A stretch of DNA of 64,000 bases from positions 124,001-188,000 of the forward strand of contig NZ_JSAK01000018.1 of the NCBI RefSeq assembly GCF_000802965.1, written 5' to 3'. The stretch is from Pseudomonas fluorescens. Its GTDB lineage: Bacteria > Pseudomonadota > Gammaproteobacteria > Pseudomonadales > Pseudomonadaceae. The notes beneath the pieces were generated by a model. That model did no database searches, had not been told where the DNA came from, and saw only the letters and a program-made list of their open reading frames with translations. How positions within the stretch are numbered: position 1 is the stretch's first letter; each line of letters opens with the position of its first letter. Shown in pieces: positions 24,405 through 33,438 of the stretch. Position numbers and translations under genes: made by a program.

Positions 24405-26042
24405 ATGGCGACGTGCGGCGAAGTATTGGTCAAGTTACTCGAAGATTACGAGGTCGAGCAGGTGTTCGGCATTCCCGGGGTTCACACCGTGGAGCTGTAT
24501 CGCGGGCTGGCCCGTTCGAGCATCAACCACGTCACGCCGCGTCACGAACAAGGCGCCGGTTTCATGGCCGACGGCTACGCTCGCACCAGTGGCAAACCGG
24601 GCGTGTGCTTCATCATCACCGGCCCAGGCATGACCAACATCACCACGGCGATGGGCCAGGCCTACGCCGACTCGATCCCGATGCTGGTGATCTCCAGCGT
24701 GCAGACTCGCAACCAATTGGGCGGCGGACGCGGCAAGCTGCATGAGCTGCCGAACCAGAGTGCACTGGTCGGCGGCGTGGCGGCGTTTTCGCACACCCTG
24801 ATGTCGGCCTCGGAATTGCCGGGTGTGCTGGCCCGTGCGTTCGCGCTGTTCCAGGCCGGTCGTCCCCGCCCGGTACACATCGAAATTCCGCTGGACGTGC
24901 TGGTTGAAGAAGCCGATGACCTGCTCAGCAGCGTCCCGGTCAACATCGACCGCGCCGGTGCTTCGCCGACTGCCGTGTCGCGCATGACTGAGTTGCTGGC
25001 CGGCGCCAAGCGTCCGCTGATTCTCGCCGGTGGCGGTGCGATCGATGCCGCCGCCGAGCTGACCGAACTGGCCGAGTTGCTGGATGCTCCGGTGGCGCTG
25101 ACCATCAACGCCAAAGGCATGCTCGAATCCGCTCACCCGCTGCTGATCGGTTCGACCCAAAGCCTGGTCGCCACCCGCGCACTGGTCGCCGAAGCCGATG
25201 TGGTGTTGGCCATCGGTACTGAACTGGCCGAGACCGATTACGACGTCACCTTCGCCGGTGGTTTCGAGATTCCGGGCAAGCTGCTGCGCGTTGACATCGA
25301 CCCGGATCAAACCGTGCGCAACTACCCGCCGCACGTGGCGCTGGTGTCCGATTCGCGAAACGCTGCGCAAGCCTTGCTCAGTGCCCTTTCGCACAAATCC
25401 CTGGCCGAACGCCGCAACGATTGGGGCCAGGTGCGTGCCGCCCGTTTGCGTGAAGAACTGGCCGCGAACTGGGACGTGCCAACCCTGGCCCAGACCCGCT
25501 TCCTGGAAACCGTGCTGCACGAATTGCCGAACGCGGTGTTCGTCGGTGATTCGACCCAACCGGTGTACACCGGCAACCTGACTTTCAACCCGGAGCGCCC
25601 GCGTCGCTGGTTCAACTCGTCCACCGGTTACGGCACCCTCGGCTACGCCTTGCCAGCCGCGATTGGTGCCTGGCTCGGTGGCAGCGTCGAGAGCGGTGCG
25701 CGTCCTCCGGTGGTGTGCCTGATCGGCGATGGCGGTCTGCAATTCACCCTGCCGGAACTGGCCAGCGCGGTTGAAGCGCGCACGCCGGTGATCGTGCTGC
25801 TGTGGAATAACCAGGGCTACGAAGAGATCAAGAAATACATGGTCAACCGCGCCATAGAGCCGGTCGGCGTGGACATCTACACCCCGGACTTCATCGGTGT
25901 GGCCAAAGCCTTGGGCTGCGCCGCCGAAGCGGTCAGCGATGTCGATCAACTGCGCGGTGCATTGCGTGTCGCCTCGGATCGCCAAGGCCCGACCCTGATT
26001 GAAATCGATCAGACCCTGTGGACTCAGGCGGTGTCGAAATGA
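24405..26042 (+). CDS. aruI: Thiamine-diphosphate decarboxylase, probable 5-guanidino-2-oxopentanoate decarboxylase AruI
   Basis: ThDP enzyme of 545 residues. The N-terminal pyrimidine-binding domain has the catalytic Glu in TPRHEQGAGFMADGYARTSG. The central domain follows (residues 190-320), and the C-terminal PP domain carries IGDGGLQFTLPEL then LLWNNQGYEE, the GDG-x(n)-NN cofactor motif. The overall sequence resembles AruI, which decarboxylates 2-ketoarginine to 4-guanidinobutyraldehyde in the arginine transaminase pathway. The ATG at 24405 has AAGGG 7 bases upstream. The next gene overlaps by 4 bases and encodes an aldehyde dehydrogenase that would take the product. No arginine transaminase gene (aruH) is in the window, so another 2-oxo acid substrate remains possible. 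Confidence 0.82.
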   Translation: MATCGEVLVKLLEDYEVEQVFGIPGVHTVELYRGLARSSINHVTPRHEQGAGFMADGYARTSGKPGVCFIITGPGMTNITTAMGQAYADSIPMLVISSVQTRNQLGGGRGKLHELPNQSALVGGVAAFSHTLMSASELPGVLARAFALFQAGRPRPVHIEIPLDVLVEEADDLLSSVPVNIDRAGASPTAVSRMTELLAGAKRPLILAGGGAIDAAAELTELAELLDAPVALTINAKGMLESAHPLLIGSTQSLVATRALVAEADVVLAIGTELAETDYDVTFAGGFEIPGKLLRVDIDPDQTVRNYPPHVALVSDSRNAAQALLSALSHKSLAERRNDWGQVRAARLREELAANWDVPTLAQTRFLETVLHELPNAVFVGDSTQPVYTGNLTFNPERPRRWFNSSTGYGTLGYALPAAIGAWLGGSVESGARPPVVCLIGDGGLQFTLPELASAVEARTPVIVLLWNNQGYEEIKKYMVNRAIEPVGVDIYTPDFIGVAKALGCAAEAVSDVDQLRGALRVASDRQGPTLIEIDQTLWTQAVSK

Positions 26043-27487
26043 GCTTTCCAACGACACTCGATGGCCTCTACATCAACGGCCAATGGTCGGCGGGCAACGA
26101 ACACCTGCGCGTGATCAACCCGGCCACCGAAGCGCTGCTGACCACCGTAGTGGGCGGTGATGAGCGAGCGGTTGATCAAGCCGTCAGTGCGGCGACCAAG
26201 GCCTTCACTGACTGGTCGAAAACCAGCGGTGCCGAGCGCGGCGCAATTCTGCGCAAGATCGCTGCGGGCGTGCAGGCCGGTCGCGAACAACTGATGCATT
26301 TGCAGTCGAGCAACAACGGCAAGCCACTGTTCGAAGCGGCCATCGACGTCGACGACGTGATCGCCACGTTCGAGTATTACGCCGGTCTGGCTGAAGGCCT
26401 GGACGCGAAACAGGACAGCCATGTCGAGTTGCCGTCCGATGATTTCAGCGCGCGCCTGCGCCGCGAACCGTGCGGTGTGGTCGGCCTGATCGTGCCGTGG
26501 AATTTCCCGATGGTCACCACCGCTTGGAAACTCGCCCCGGCCCTGGCTGCCGGTTGCTGCGTGGTGCTCAAGCCTTCTGAAGTGACGCCTCTACCGGAGC
26601 TGGAACTGGCGGCGATCATTGCCGAGGCCGGTTTGCCCAACGGCGTGTTCAACCTGGTCTGCGGCACCGGCCTGGCAGTCGGCGCGCCGCTCTCGGCGGA
26701 CCCGCGCATCGCCAAGATTTCCTTCACCGGCAGCAACGCGGTGGGTGTGCAGGTCATGCAACGCGCGGCGGAAACCGTCAAAGGCGTGAGCCTGGAACTG
26801 GGCGGCAAATCCTCGTTGCTGGTTCTGGCGGATGCCGATATTGAGCTGGCGGTGGAAGTGGCTTGCGGCGGCGGTTTCTTCAACGCCGGGCAGATGTGTT
26901 CCGCCACCAGCCGCGTGCTGGTTGCCGATGAACTGGCCGATGACTTCCTCAGTCGCGTGAAGGCTCGCGCCGAAGCGATTCGCGTGGCCGACCCGTTTGA
27001 CCCGAACGTGGAAATGGGTGCGCTGGTCAATCAGGCGCAATACCAGCGCGTGCTCGGCCACATCGACCGTGGTTTGAGTGCCGGCGCCAAACTGGTGTGC
27101 GGCGGTAATCGTCCGGCGAATCTGCCCCGCGGATATTTTTTGCAGCCGACCGTTTTCACCGACGTGCCCCTCGACAGTGCGCTGTGGTGCGAAGAGATTT
27201 TCGGCCCGGTGATTTGCGTACGCCGTTTTGCCTCTGAAGCGGAGGCGATCGCCCTGGCTAACGACAGCCAGTTCGGTCTGGTGGCCAGTGTGGTGACGCG
27301 CAATGCCGAAGCGGCGGATCGCGTCGCCAACGCTTTGCAGGCGGGGCTTGTGTGGATCAACGCGCCGCAGGTGATCTTCCCGCAAACCGCCTGGGGTGGT
27401 TACAAACAGAGCAGCATCGGCCGCGAATTGGGGCCGTGGGGCTTGCAGGCTTTCCAGGAAATCAAACACGTGATTCGGGCTGTCTGA
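26039..27487 (+). CDS. Aldehyde dehydrogenase partnered with AruI
   Basis: NAD(P)-dependent aldehyde dehydrogenase of 482 residues. The catalytic Cys is in NAGQMCSATSR and the general-base Glu in SLELGGKSS, with the cofactor segment VPWNFPMVTTAWKLAPALAA. It resembles betaine-aldehyde and amino-aldehyde dehydrogenases. The ATG at 26039 overlaps the aruI stop as ATGA, so the two are translationally coupled. The likely reaction is 4-guanidinobutyraldehyde to 4-guanidinobutyrate, taking the AruI product; this is inferred from the coupling rather than the sequence. Confidence 0.88.
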   Translation: MSFPTTLDGLYINGQWSAGNEHLRVINPATEALLTTVVGGDERAVDQAVSAATKAFTDWSKTSGAERGAILRKIAAGVQAGREQLMHLQSSNNGKPLFEAAIDVDDVIATFEYYAGLAEGLDAKQDSHVELPSDDFSARLRREPCGVVGLIVPWNFPMVTTAWKLAPALAAGCCVVLKPSEVTPLPELELAAIIAEAGLPNGVFNLVCGTGLAVGAPLSADPRIAKISFTGSNAVGVQVMQRAAETVKGVSLELGGKSSLLVLADADIELAVEVACGGGFFNAGQMCSATSRVLVADELADDFLSRVKARAEAIRVADPFDPNVEMGALVNQAQYQRVLGHIDRGLSAGAKLVCGGNRPANLPRGYFLQPTVFTDVPLDSALWCEEIFGPVICVRRFASEAEAIALANDSQFGLVASVVTRNAEAADRVANALQAGLVWINAPQVIFPQTAWGGYKQSSIGRELGPWGLQAFQEIKHVIRAV

Positions 27488-27505
27488 CGGCACGAAAAAG
27501 GTGAG

Positions 27506-27530
27506 CGCATGCCTCGCGATGAGGCATGCG
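27506..27530 (+). other. Strong hairpin downstream of the aldehyde dehydrogenase
   Basis: Perfect 10-base stem CGCATGCCTC/GAGGCATGCG with a 5-base loop, 18 bases past the stop. It lacks a clean T-run, so it may be a weak terminator or an RNA-stabilising hairpin before the transporter genes. Confidence 0.55.
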
Positions 27531-27704
27531 TTAGCGTCATGGCTTCGATGAGTTTTTATCGATAGTCAGGTGTTTTGCACGACCTCAGGATGAACTCACT
27601 GGTTCAGCCAAGCCCCCGAAAATACGAGAGCTAACGCTGATCCAACCGCGCGGATGCAACAGTTTCGACCTGCCTTATACCTACAAAAACAAAGGGAGTC
27701 CGTA

Positions 27705-28808
27705 ATGGGCGAGCATGATCTGAACAGACGTCAATTCATCAAGACCGTAGGCGTAGCCTCGGTTGCCGCGGCGGCCATGAGCCTGCCGTTCGTCAAGGCC
27801 AATGCCAGCGACACGCGCTTTCAGGGCAAGACCCTGCGACTGCTGACCTGGTCCGATGACACCGGCCTGGCTGCACTGCGCAACATCGCCGCGACGTTCG
27901 AAGACAAGTACGGTTGCAAGGTCATCGCTGACCGCACCGGCAGCACTTCGGAAATGGTCGCCAAACTCAAGGCCGGCGGTGATCGTCCGCAATACGACAT
28001 CATCACCCTGGCAGGCGTCGGCGCCGAAGGTCTGGCCGCCGCCAACCTGCTGGAGAAACCCGACCTCAACCGCATTCCCAACATCGTCGATGTGCCTGAG
28101 AAATACCGTACCGGCGCCAACGGTCATGGCATCGGTTACCTGCTCTGGTGCAACAGCCTGGTCTACAGCACCCGCACCATCAAGGAAGCGCCGAACAGCT
28201 ACGCCGCCCTGTGGGACGCCGACCTGTCGCCGAACATCTTCCTGCCGCCGCCGAACTGGACCGAGGCCATGGACCTGATCATCATCGCCGCCAAGCTGGC
28301 CGGTGGTGACGAGCACAACATCGAACCGGGCTTCAAGAAACTCGCCGAGCTGAAAGATCGCGTCGTCACTCTGGGCGAAAACCCGAACCAGATCGCCGAG
28401 CTGTTCCGCACCGGCTCCCTGGACATGGGCGGTTTGTACGCGCCGGCCTTCTTCCCGAAACAGATCCGCGATCCGGCCTACGGTCTGGGCGCCACCTTCG
28501 GCATGAAGGAAGGTTTCTACACCGACCTGATGCTGTCGGTGATGCCGAAGAATCGTCCGGGCGACACCGACCTGGCCTACGCCTTCATCAACCACTCTCT
28601 GGACCCGCTGGTGCAGGGCAAGATGGCTGAAGACATCTACAACGGCCCCGTCAACGCCAAGGCGATCATCTCCGCCGAAGCGCGCAAGAGCCCGTACATT
28701 CTCACGCCGGAACAGATTGCCGAGAAGGCGATCATGCACGACAACGCCTTCCTGGCCACCGTGCATGACCAATGGATTCGTCGCTACACGGAAATCTTTT
28801 CTTCCTGA
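27705..28808 (+). CDS. ABC transporter substrate-binding protein (polyamine type), Tat-exported
   Basis: Periplasmic solute-binding protein of 367 residues of the spermidine/putrescine (PotD-like) class. The N-terminus NRRQFIKTVGVASVAAAAMS is a twin-arginine signal (RRQFIK) ending in ANA, so export folded through Tat is likely; many relatives use Sec instead. The mature part has KTLRLLTWSDDTGLAALRNI and YDIITLAGVGAEGL. GGGAG is 7 bases before the ATG at 27705. It heads a four-gene import operon and lies 217 bases after the aruI-aldehyde dehydrogenase pair. A cationic or guanidino compound is the likely ligand, by context. Confidence 0.87.
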   Translation: MGEHDLNRRQFIKTVGVASVAAAAMSLPFVKANASDTRFQGKTLRLLTWSDDTGLAALRNIAATFEDKYGCKVIADRTGSTSEMVAKLKAGGDRPQYDIITLAGVGAEGLAAANLLEKPDLNRIPNIVDVPEKYRTGANGHGIGYLLWCNSLVYSTRTIKEAPNSYAALWDADLSPNIFLPPPNWTEAMDLIIIAAKLAGGDEHNIEPGFKKLAELKDRVVTLGENPNQIAELFRTGSLDMGGLYAPAFFPKQIRDPAYGLGATFGMKEGFYTDLMLSVMPKNRPGDTDLAYAFINHSLDPLVQGKMAEDIYNGPVNAKAIISAEARKSPYILTPEQIAEKAIMHDNAFLATVHDQWIRRYTEIFSS

Positions 28809-28818
28809 CCCACACCCC

Positions 28819-28908
28819 CTGTAGGAGCTGCCGAAGGCTGCGATCTTTTGATCTTGTTTTTAAAGATCAAGATCAAAAGATCGCAGCCTTCGGCAGCTCC
28901 TACAGGGG
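28819..28908. repeat. REP/REPIN element, family A
   Basis: Long near-perfect inverted repeat, GTAGGAGCTGCCGAAGGCTG and on into CGATCTTTTGATCTTG, then its complement. It lies between the binding-protein gene and the first permease gene; such hairpins can protect upstream mRNA and give unequal operon expression. Confidence 0.9.
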
Positions 28909-28952
28909 GAGGGTTTACAGCTTTAGATCTTCCATTGACGAGACCCTTTGCT

Positions 28953-29861
28953 ATGGAACACCAACCTTTGACCCATTCGGTCAGCGCCGCTGAGTCGCGC
29001 CCGATTCGGGGTGTTTCGCCGACCGCACGTGCCTGGTTTTTCCTCACGCCGTCGATGCTGTTTCTCGGCGTGTTGATCGCCGCCAGTTTGCTGGTCCTGC
29101 GCATGAGTGTCGGCACCAAAGGCGCGGAATGGACCGGGTTCAGCCTGGCCAGCTACGCGCAATTACTGGAACCCTATTACCTCAAATCCCTGCTGCTGAC
29201 CCTGCGCCTGGCGCTGATCAGCGCGGTGATCGCGGTGATCCTGGCGATCCCGGTGGCCTACACCATGTCGCGCCTGACTTCGCCGTTTGTGCGGCGGATT
29301 TTCCTCGCGGCGGTGCTGTTGCCGTTGCTGGTCAACCTGCTGCTGCAAAGCTACGGCTGGCTGGTGATTCTCGGCCCGGGCGGGATGCTCAATCAGGCGC
29401 TGATGGGCTTGGGTCTGATCAAGCGTCCGATCATGCTGCTGTACAACCAGAACGGCGTGTTGATGGGGCTGGTGCAAACCGCGTTCCCGCTAGCCGTGCT
29501 GCCCATTGCCAGCGCCATGCGCGGCGTTGCCCGCACCTACGAAGAAGCCGCCGCCACCCTCGGCGCCAGTCGCTTGCAGGTGTTCCGCCAAGTGGTGTTG
29601 CCGATGAGTCTGCCGGGGATCATCACTGGCGCGACGTTGGTGTTCGCCTACAACGCCAGCAGCTTCGTGGTGCCGTTGCTGCTTGGCGGCCGTCGCGTGC
29701 CGATGCTGGCGGTAATGGTGCATGACCAGATCGCCCCGCTGATGAACTGGCCGGCTGCGTCCGCCGCCGGTGTGGTGTTGATCGTCACCACGCTCGCGAT
29801 CATGACCTTGTCCGAATACATAACCGGCCGTCGTCGGCGCATGCTGGAGGCTTCGCAATGA
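28953..29861 (+). CDS. ABC transporter permease 1 (polyamine type)
   Basis: Inner-membrane permease of 302 residues with about six helices, of the PotB class. The EAA loop is seen as EEAAATLGASRLQVFRQVVL. The start ATG at 28953 gives MEHQPLTHSVSAAESRPI; no strong ribosome-binding site is seen. The frame can be read further upstream through the REP element, which is not coding. The stop overlaps the start of the second permease (ATGA), so they are coupled. Confidence 0.87.
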   Translation: MEHQPLTHSVSAAESRPIRGVSPTARAWFFLTPSMLFLGVLIAASLLVLRMSVGTKGAEWTGFSLASYAQLLEPYYLKSLLLTLRLALISAVIAVILAIPVAYTMSRLTSPFVRRIFLAAVLLPLLVNLLLQSYGWLVILGPGGMLNQALMGLGLIKRPIMLLYNQNGVLMGLVQTAFPLAVLPIASAMRGVARTYEEAAATLGASRLQVFRQVVLPMSLPGIITGATLVFAYNASSFVVPLLLGGRRVPMLAVMVHDQIAPLMNWPAASAAGVVLIVTTLAIMTLSEYITGRRRRMLEASQ

Positions 29862-30706
29862 GTACCCTGACCAAGAAGCGCCACTCGCTGTTGCCGGGTG
29901 ACACCGGCAAGTTCGCCGGCATCCTTTCGGGCTTCATCCTGTTGCTGGCGGTGCTGCCGATCCTGACCATGATCGTGATGTCCTTCAGCGGCGCGTCGAA
30001 TCTGGACTTCCCGCCGAGCAGCTACAGCCTGCAATGGTACAAAGCCGCCTGGCACACCTTCGTTTCGCCGGATTCCAGCGACGTGCTGAGCCTGGGCAAA
30101 GCCATGACCACCAGCCTGATGGTGGCGTGCCTGACCATGGTTTTTGCCACGTTGATCGCGGTGCCGGCGGCTTACGCGCTGACCCGGTGCGAGTTCCGTG
30201 GCAAAGCCGTAGCGCTGCAATTGATGTCGCTGCCATTGGTGTTTCCGATGGTGGTATTGGGTCTGGCGTTGCTGCTGGTGTTCGACAGCCTGCCTTTCCA
30301 GATGACCACCTCGCGACTGGTAATTGCCCACGTGATCCTGGCGTTGCCGTTCGTGGTGAAGAACTGCACGGCGGCCATGCTCTCCATCGGCAGCGAAGTC
30401 GAAGAGGCCGCGCAAATGCTCGGCGCTTCACCGCTACGGGCGATCGTCGATGTGGTGGTGCCGTTGATGAAGTCGGGGATTCTGGCGGGGATGCTGCTGG
30501 CGTTCATCGTCTCGTTCAACGAATTCACCGTGACCTACTTTCTCTACACCATCGACGTCATGACCGTGCCGATCTGGATGTACAGCCGCACCGTGTCTTC
30601 GCTCGACCCAACCGTATTTTCGTTTGCCGTGCTGATCGTGCTGATCGACTTCGTCCTGATTTGGGCGCTGGAGAAGCTGGTCGGTGAAGGTGGCGTTTCG
30701 TTCTGA
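29858..30706 (+). CDS. ABC transporter permease 2 (polyamine type)
   Basis: Inner-membrane permease of 282 residues, PotC class, with about six helices and an EAA loop (EEAAQMLGASPLRAIVDVVV). It overlaps the first permease stop by 4 bases and is followed 18 bases later by the ATPase gene. The two permeases form the translocation channel. Confidence 0.88.
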   Translation: MSTLTKKRHSLLPGDTGKFAGILSGFILLLAVLPILTMIVMSFSGASNLDFPPSSYSLQWYKAAWHTFVSPDSSDVLSLGKAMTTSLMVACLTMVFATLIAVPAAYALTRCEFRGKAVALQLMSLPLVFPMVVLGLALLLVFDSLPFQMTTSRLVIAHVILALPFVVKNCTAAMLSIGSEVEEAAQMLGASPLRAIVDVVVPLMKSGILAGMLLAFIVSFNEFTVTYFLYTIDVMTVPIWMYSRTVSSLDPTVFSFAVLIVLIDFVLIWALEKLVGEGGVSF

Positions 30707-30724
30707 TTTCTTGAGGTGATTCTT

Positions 30725-31780
30725 ATGTCTGGTCTGATTCTGGAAAACGTCGAGAAACATTACGGCTCGGCCTGCGCGGTAAAAGATGTGAACCTGCATT
30801 TGCCCGAGGGCAAACTGGTGTGTTTCCTCGGCCCGTCGGGCTGCGGCAAAACCACGTTGTTGCGGATGATCGCGGGCCTGGAAACCCTGAGCGGCGGCGA
30901 GATTCGCCTGGACGGCGAGGACATCGGCCACACCCCGGCGCATCTGCGTAATTTCGGCATGGTGTTTCAGTCGCTGGCGCTGTTCCCGCACATGACGGTG
31001 GGGGAGAACATTGCTTATCCGCTGAAATTGCGTGGCGTGAGCAAGGCTGATCAGCAGGCGCGGGTGGTGGAATTGCTGGAGCTGATTCAACTGCAACCGA
31101 TGATTGATCGCCCGGTGGCCAAGCTCTCGGGCGGCCAGCGTCAGCGCGTGGCGATTGCCCGGGCGATTGCTTCGCACCCGAAAATACTTTTGCTCGACGA
31201 ACCACTGTCGGCGCTGGACGCCAAGCTGCGTGAGTCGATGCAGGTGGAAATCCGTCAGCTGCAACAGCGCTTGAACATCACCACCATCATGGTGACCCAC
31301 GATCAGCGTGAAGCCATGACCATGGCTGATATCGTCGTCGTATTGGGTGAGCACAAGGTGCAGCAGGTGGGCACGCCGATTGAAATCTATCGGCACCCGG
31401 CCAATGAATTCGTCGCGGACTTCATCGGCTCGGGCAACATCTTCCCGGCCACGGCGCTGGGCAACGGCAAGGTCAGCCTGCCGGGCGGCGATGCGCTGCA
31501 AGTGCCGATTTGCAGCAGCATTGTGGTCGGGGAAAAAGTGAAGATGCTGATTCGCCCCGAGGACCTGCAACTGTCGGCACCACAGGCGTCGGCGGGGAAT
31601 CGGTTGTTGGGCAAGGTGACGTTCGTGCGGGATATCGGCGCGACGATTGAGACCACGGTGGAGTGTTCCGGGGTGTCGTTTACGGCGTTGAGCACGCCGT
31701 GTCAGGGCATTGGCTTGAGCATTGGGCATCCGGTGTCGGTGACGTTGCCAGTGGAGGCTTGTCGGGTTCTGGGGGCCTGA
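30725..31780 (+). CDS. ABC transporter ATP-binding protein (PotA-like)
   Basis: Cytoplasmic ATPase of 351 residues powering the importer. Walker A is GPSGCGKTTLLR near residue 37, the signature is LSGGQRQRVAIARAIAS, Walker B is ILLLDEPLSALD, and the H-loop is VTHDQREAMTMAD. A C-terminal TOBE domain (residues 270-350) is typical of PotA/FbpC ATPases. The ATG at 30725 has GAGGTG upstream. It closes the binding protein-permease-permease-ATPase operon. Confidence 0.9.
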   Translation: MSGLILENVEKHYGSACAVKDVNLHLPEGKLVCFLGPSGCGKTTLLRMIAGLETLSGGEIRLDGEDIGHTPAHLRNFGMVFQSLALFPHMTVGENIAYPLKLRGVSKADQQARVVELLELIQLQPMIDRPVAKLSGGQRQRVAIARAIASHPKILLLDEPLSALDAKLRESMQVEIRQLQQRLNITTIMVTHDQREAMTMADIVVVLGEHKVQQVGTPIEIYRHPANEFVADFIGSGNIFPATALGNGKVSLPGGDALQVPICSSIVVGEKVKMLIRPEDLQLSAPQASAGNRLLGKVTFVRDIGATIETTVECSGVSFTALSTPCQGIGLSIGHPVSVTLPVEACRVLGA

Positions 31781-31809
31781 TCCGGATTTGATGTTGGCTT
31801 TGCTGGCCC

Positions 31810-31857
31810 CATCGCTGGCAAGCCAGCTCCCACAGTGATCTGTGGCGCTCACAGACC
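31810..31857. repeat. REP arm facing the tandem array
   Basis: GCTGGCAAGCCAGCTCCCAC, the inverted partner of the first copy in the tandem repeat that follows; together they make a normal family B pair. Confidence 0.8.
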
Positions 31858-32125
31858 TGTGGGAGCTGGCTTGCCAGCGATGAGGCCATCAGCCACACAC
31901 CAAATGCTGGTGTACACCGACCCAATGTGGGAGCTGGCTTGCCAGCGATGAGGCCATCAGCCACACACCAAATGCTGGTGTACACCGACCCAATGTGGGA
32001 GCTGGCTTGCCAGCGATGAGGCCATCAGCCACACACCAAGTGCTGGTGTACACCGACTCAATGTGGGAGCTGGCTTGCCAGCGATGAGGCCATCAGCCAC
32101 ACACCAAGTGCTCGATTACACCGAC
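31858..32125. repeat. 68-bp tandem repeat built from a REP core and a gene 3' end
   Basis: Four head-to-tail copies of a 68-base unit (starts at 31858, 31926, 31994 and 32062). Copies 1 and 2 are identical, copy 3 differs at two bases, and copy 4 diverges in its tail where it runs into the stop codon of the AraC gene. Each unit begins with the REP core TGTGGGAGCTGGCTTGCCAG and ends with a TACACCGAC tail like the end of that gene. It occupies most of the 335-base gap, with no gene in it. Confidence 0.93.
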
Positions 32126-33045
32126 AACCGCAACCGCGCCAAATCCCTTAACGGCGGCGCCCCGAACAACCGGCTGTACTCCCGGCTGAATTGCGAAGGA
32201 CTTTCATACCCGACCCGATACCCCGCCGCCGAAGCCTCCAACCCTTCCGCCAGCATCAGGCGCCGCGCCTCTTGCAGGCGCAATTGCTTCTGATACTGCA
32301 ATGGACTCATCGCCGTCATCGCCTTGAAACGGTGATGCAAGGTCGACACGCTCAGGTTCACTTCCTTCGCCAGGTCATCGATGCGCAGTGGCTGCTCGAA
32401 GTTACCGTTGAGCCATTTGATCGCCTGGCTGATGCGATGGCTCTGACTGTTGGCGATGGCGATTTCGTACAGCCGATGACCCTGTTTGCTGCGCAGCAGG
32501 CGATAGAGAATTTCCCGACGAATCAGCGGCGCGAGCATGGCGATGTCTTTCGGTGTATCGAGCAATCGCGCCAGGCGCAGCACCGCATCGAGCATGGCGC
32601 TGTCGAGGCGTTCGACATACAGCCCGCGCCCTGTTGGTCGGGTAGGCACGCCGAGAGGACCGGCATCGGCGATCAAAGCGGTGATTTCCGCCGGGTCGAT
32701 ATCCAGCCGCACGGCCAGGATCGGTTCTTCGGGCGAGACATCCACCACCCGCCCACTGAGCGGCATCGAGACTGACACCACCAGGTAATTAAGCGGGTCG
32801 TAATTGAAGAACTCGTCGGCCAGCCGAACTTCCTTGCGGCCCTGGGCCATGATGCACAACGCCGGTTGCGCGAGCACCGGGGCGAACTCGTGGTTCTGGC
32901 TGTGGCGTGACATGAATAGCGAACCGACTGCGGTGGCATAACTGCCATCCTCGGCGGTGTTGCGACGAATGATCGCCGCCAATTCCGCGCGCTGCTTTTC
33001 CATGTCGGCATCCAGCGGAGCTTGAAAGTGATCGAATGACGACAT
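32116..33045 (-). CDS. AraC-family transcription regulator with AraC_N domain
   Basis: Regulator of 309 residues. An N-terminal AraC_N cupin domain (PALCIMAQGRKEVRLADEFF, MPLSGRVVDVSPEEPILAVR) is followed by an AraC helix-turn-helix pair (IDDLAKEVNLSVSTLHHRFK and AGYRVGYESPSQFSREYSRL). The start ATG at 33045 is preferred because GAGG lies 9 bases upstream; an ATG three codons earlier is possible. Its stop codon is inside the last copy of the 68-base tandem repeat. The target is unknown; such regulators often control a nearby oxidoreductase, but none is adjacent here. Confidence 0.85.
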   Translation of the reverse strand: MSSFDHFQAPLDADMEKQRAELAAIIRRNTAEDGSYATAVGSLFMSRHSQNHEFAPVLAQPALCIMAQGRKEVRLADEFFNYDPLNYLVVSVSMPLSGRVVDVSPEEPILAVRLDIDPAEITALIADAGPLGVPTRPTGRGLYVERLDSAMLDAVLRLARLLDTPKDIAMLAPLIRREILYRLLRSKQGHRLYEIAIANSQSHRISQAIKWLNGNFEQPLRIDDLAKEVNLSVSTLHHRFKAMTAMSPLQYQKQLRLQEARRLMLAEGLEASAAGYRVGYESPSQFSREYSRLFGAPPLRDLARLRLSV

Positions 33046-33438
33046 GCGAGGCATCCTCGGAAAAACAGGAGTGATGGGGCAGAGCATATGTTTGTGCAAG
33101 TCGAAGCGGTAGACACATCCTGCCTCATGCTTGCCTGATTCTGCACAGGGTGGCTTCTATCCCTGCACATGCTCAGTGCCCCGGCCAGCAACGAACCCCG
33201 TAGGAGCTGCCGCAGGCTGCGATCTTTTGATTTTGTTTCAAGATCAAAAGATCGCAGCCTGCGGCAGCTCCTACAGGGCACACATTTCACACATTGTTAC
33301 AGGTGGCGAAAGCACTCTCGCAGAATCGTGCAACACAGCGGCAGGAATCGACTAACGGCCCAAGCGCAGTGGCCCTTAACCTTTGATCCTGTCGCAGCCC
33401 GTCCCAGGCTGCCACGCGACTCCCCGGGAGGGTTGAAC
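33046..33438. other. Intergenic region with REP element
   Basis: About 390 bases between the divergent AraC and monooxygenase-like genes. Apart from the REP element at 33200-33277 and promoter space for both genes I see no supported feature. Confidence 0.6.
33200..33277. repeat. REP/REPIN element, family A
   Basis: Near-perfect inverted repeat of GTAGGAGCTGCCGCAGGCTG continuing into CGATCTTTTGAT, with a short central loop. Confidence 0.9.

Noticed and set aside
28848..28952. Upstream extension of the first permease into the REP element
   Set aside because: The added residues are a translation of the REP sequence; the ATG at 28953 gives a normal permease start.
31858..32125. CRISPR-like repeat array
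   Set aside because: Units are contiguous 68-base repeats without spacers, each holding a REP core, and no cas gene is near.
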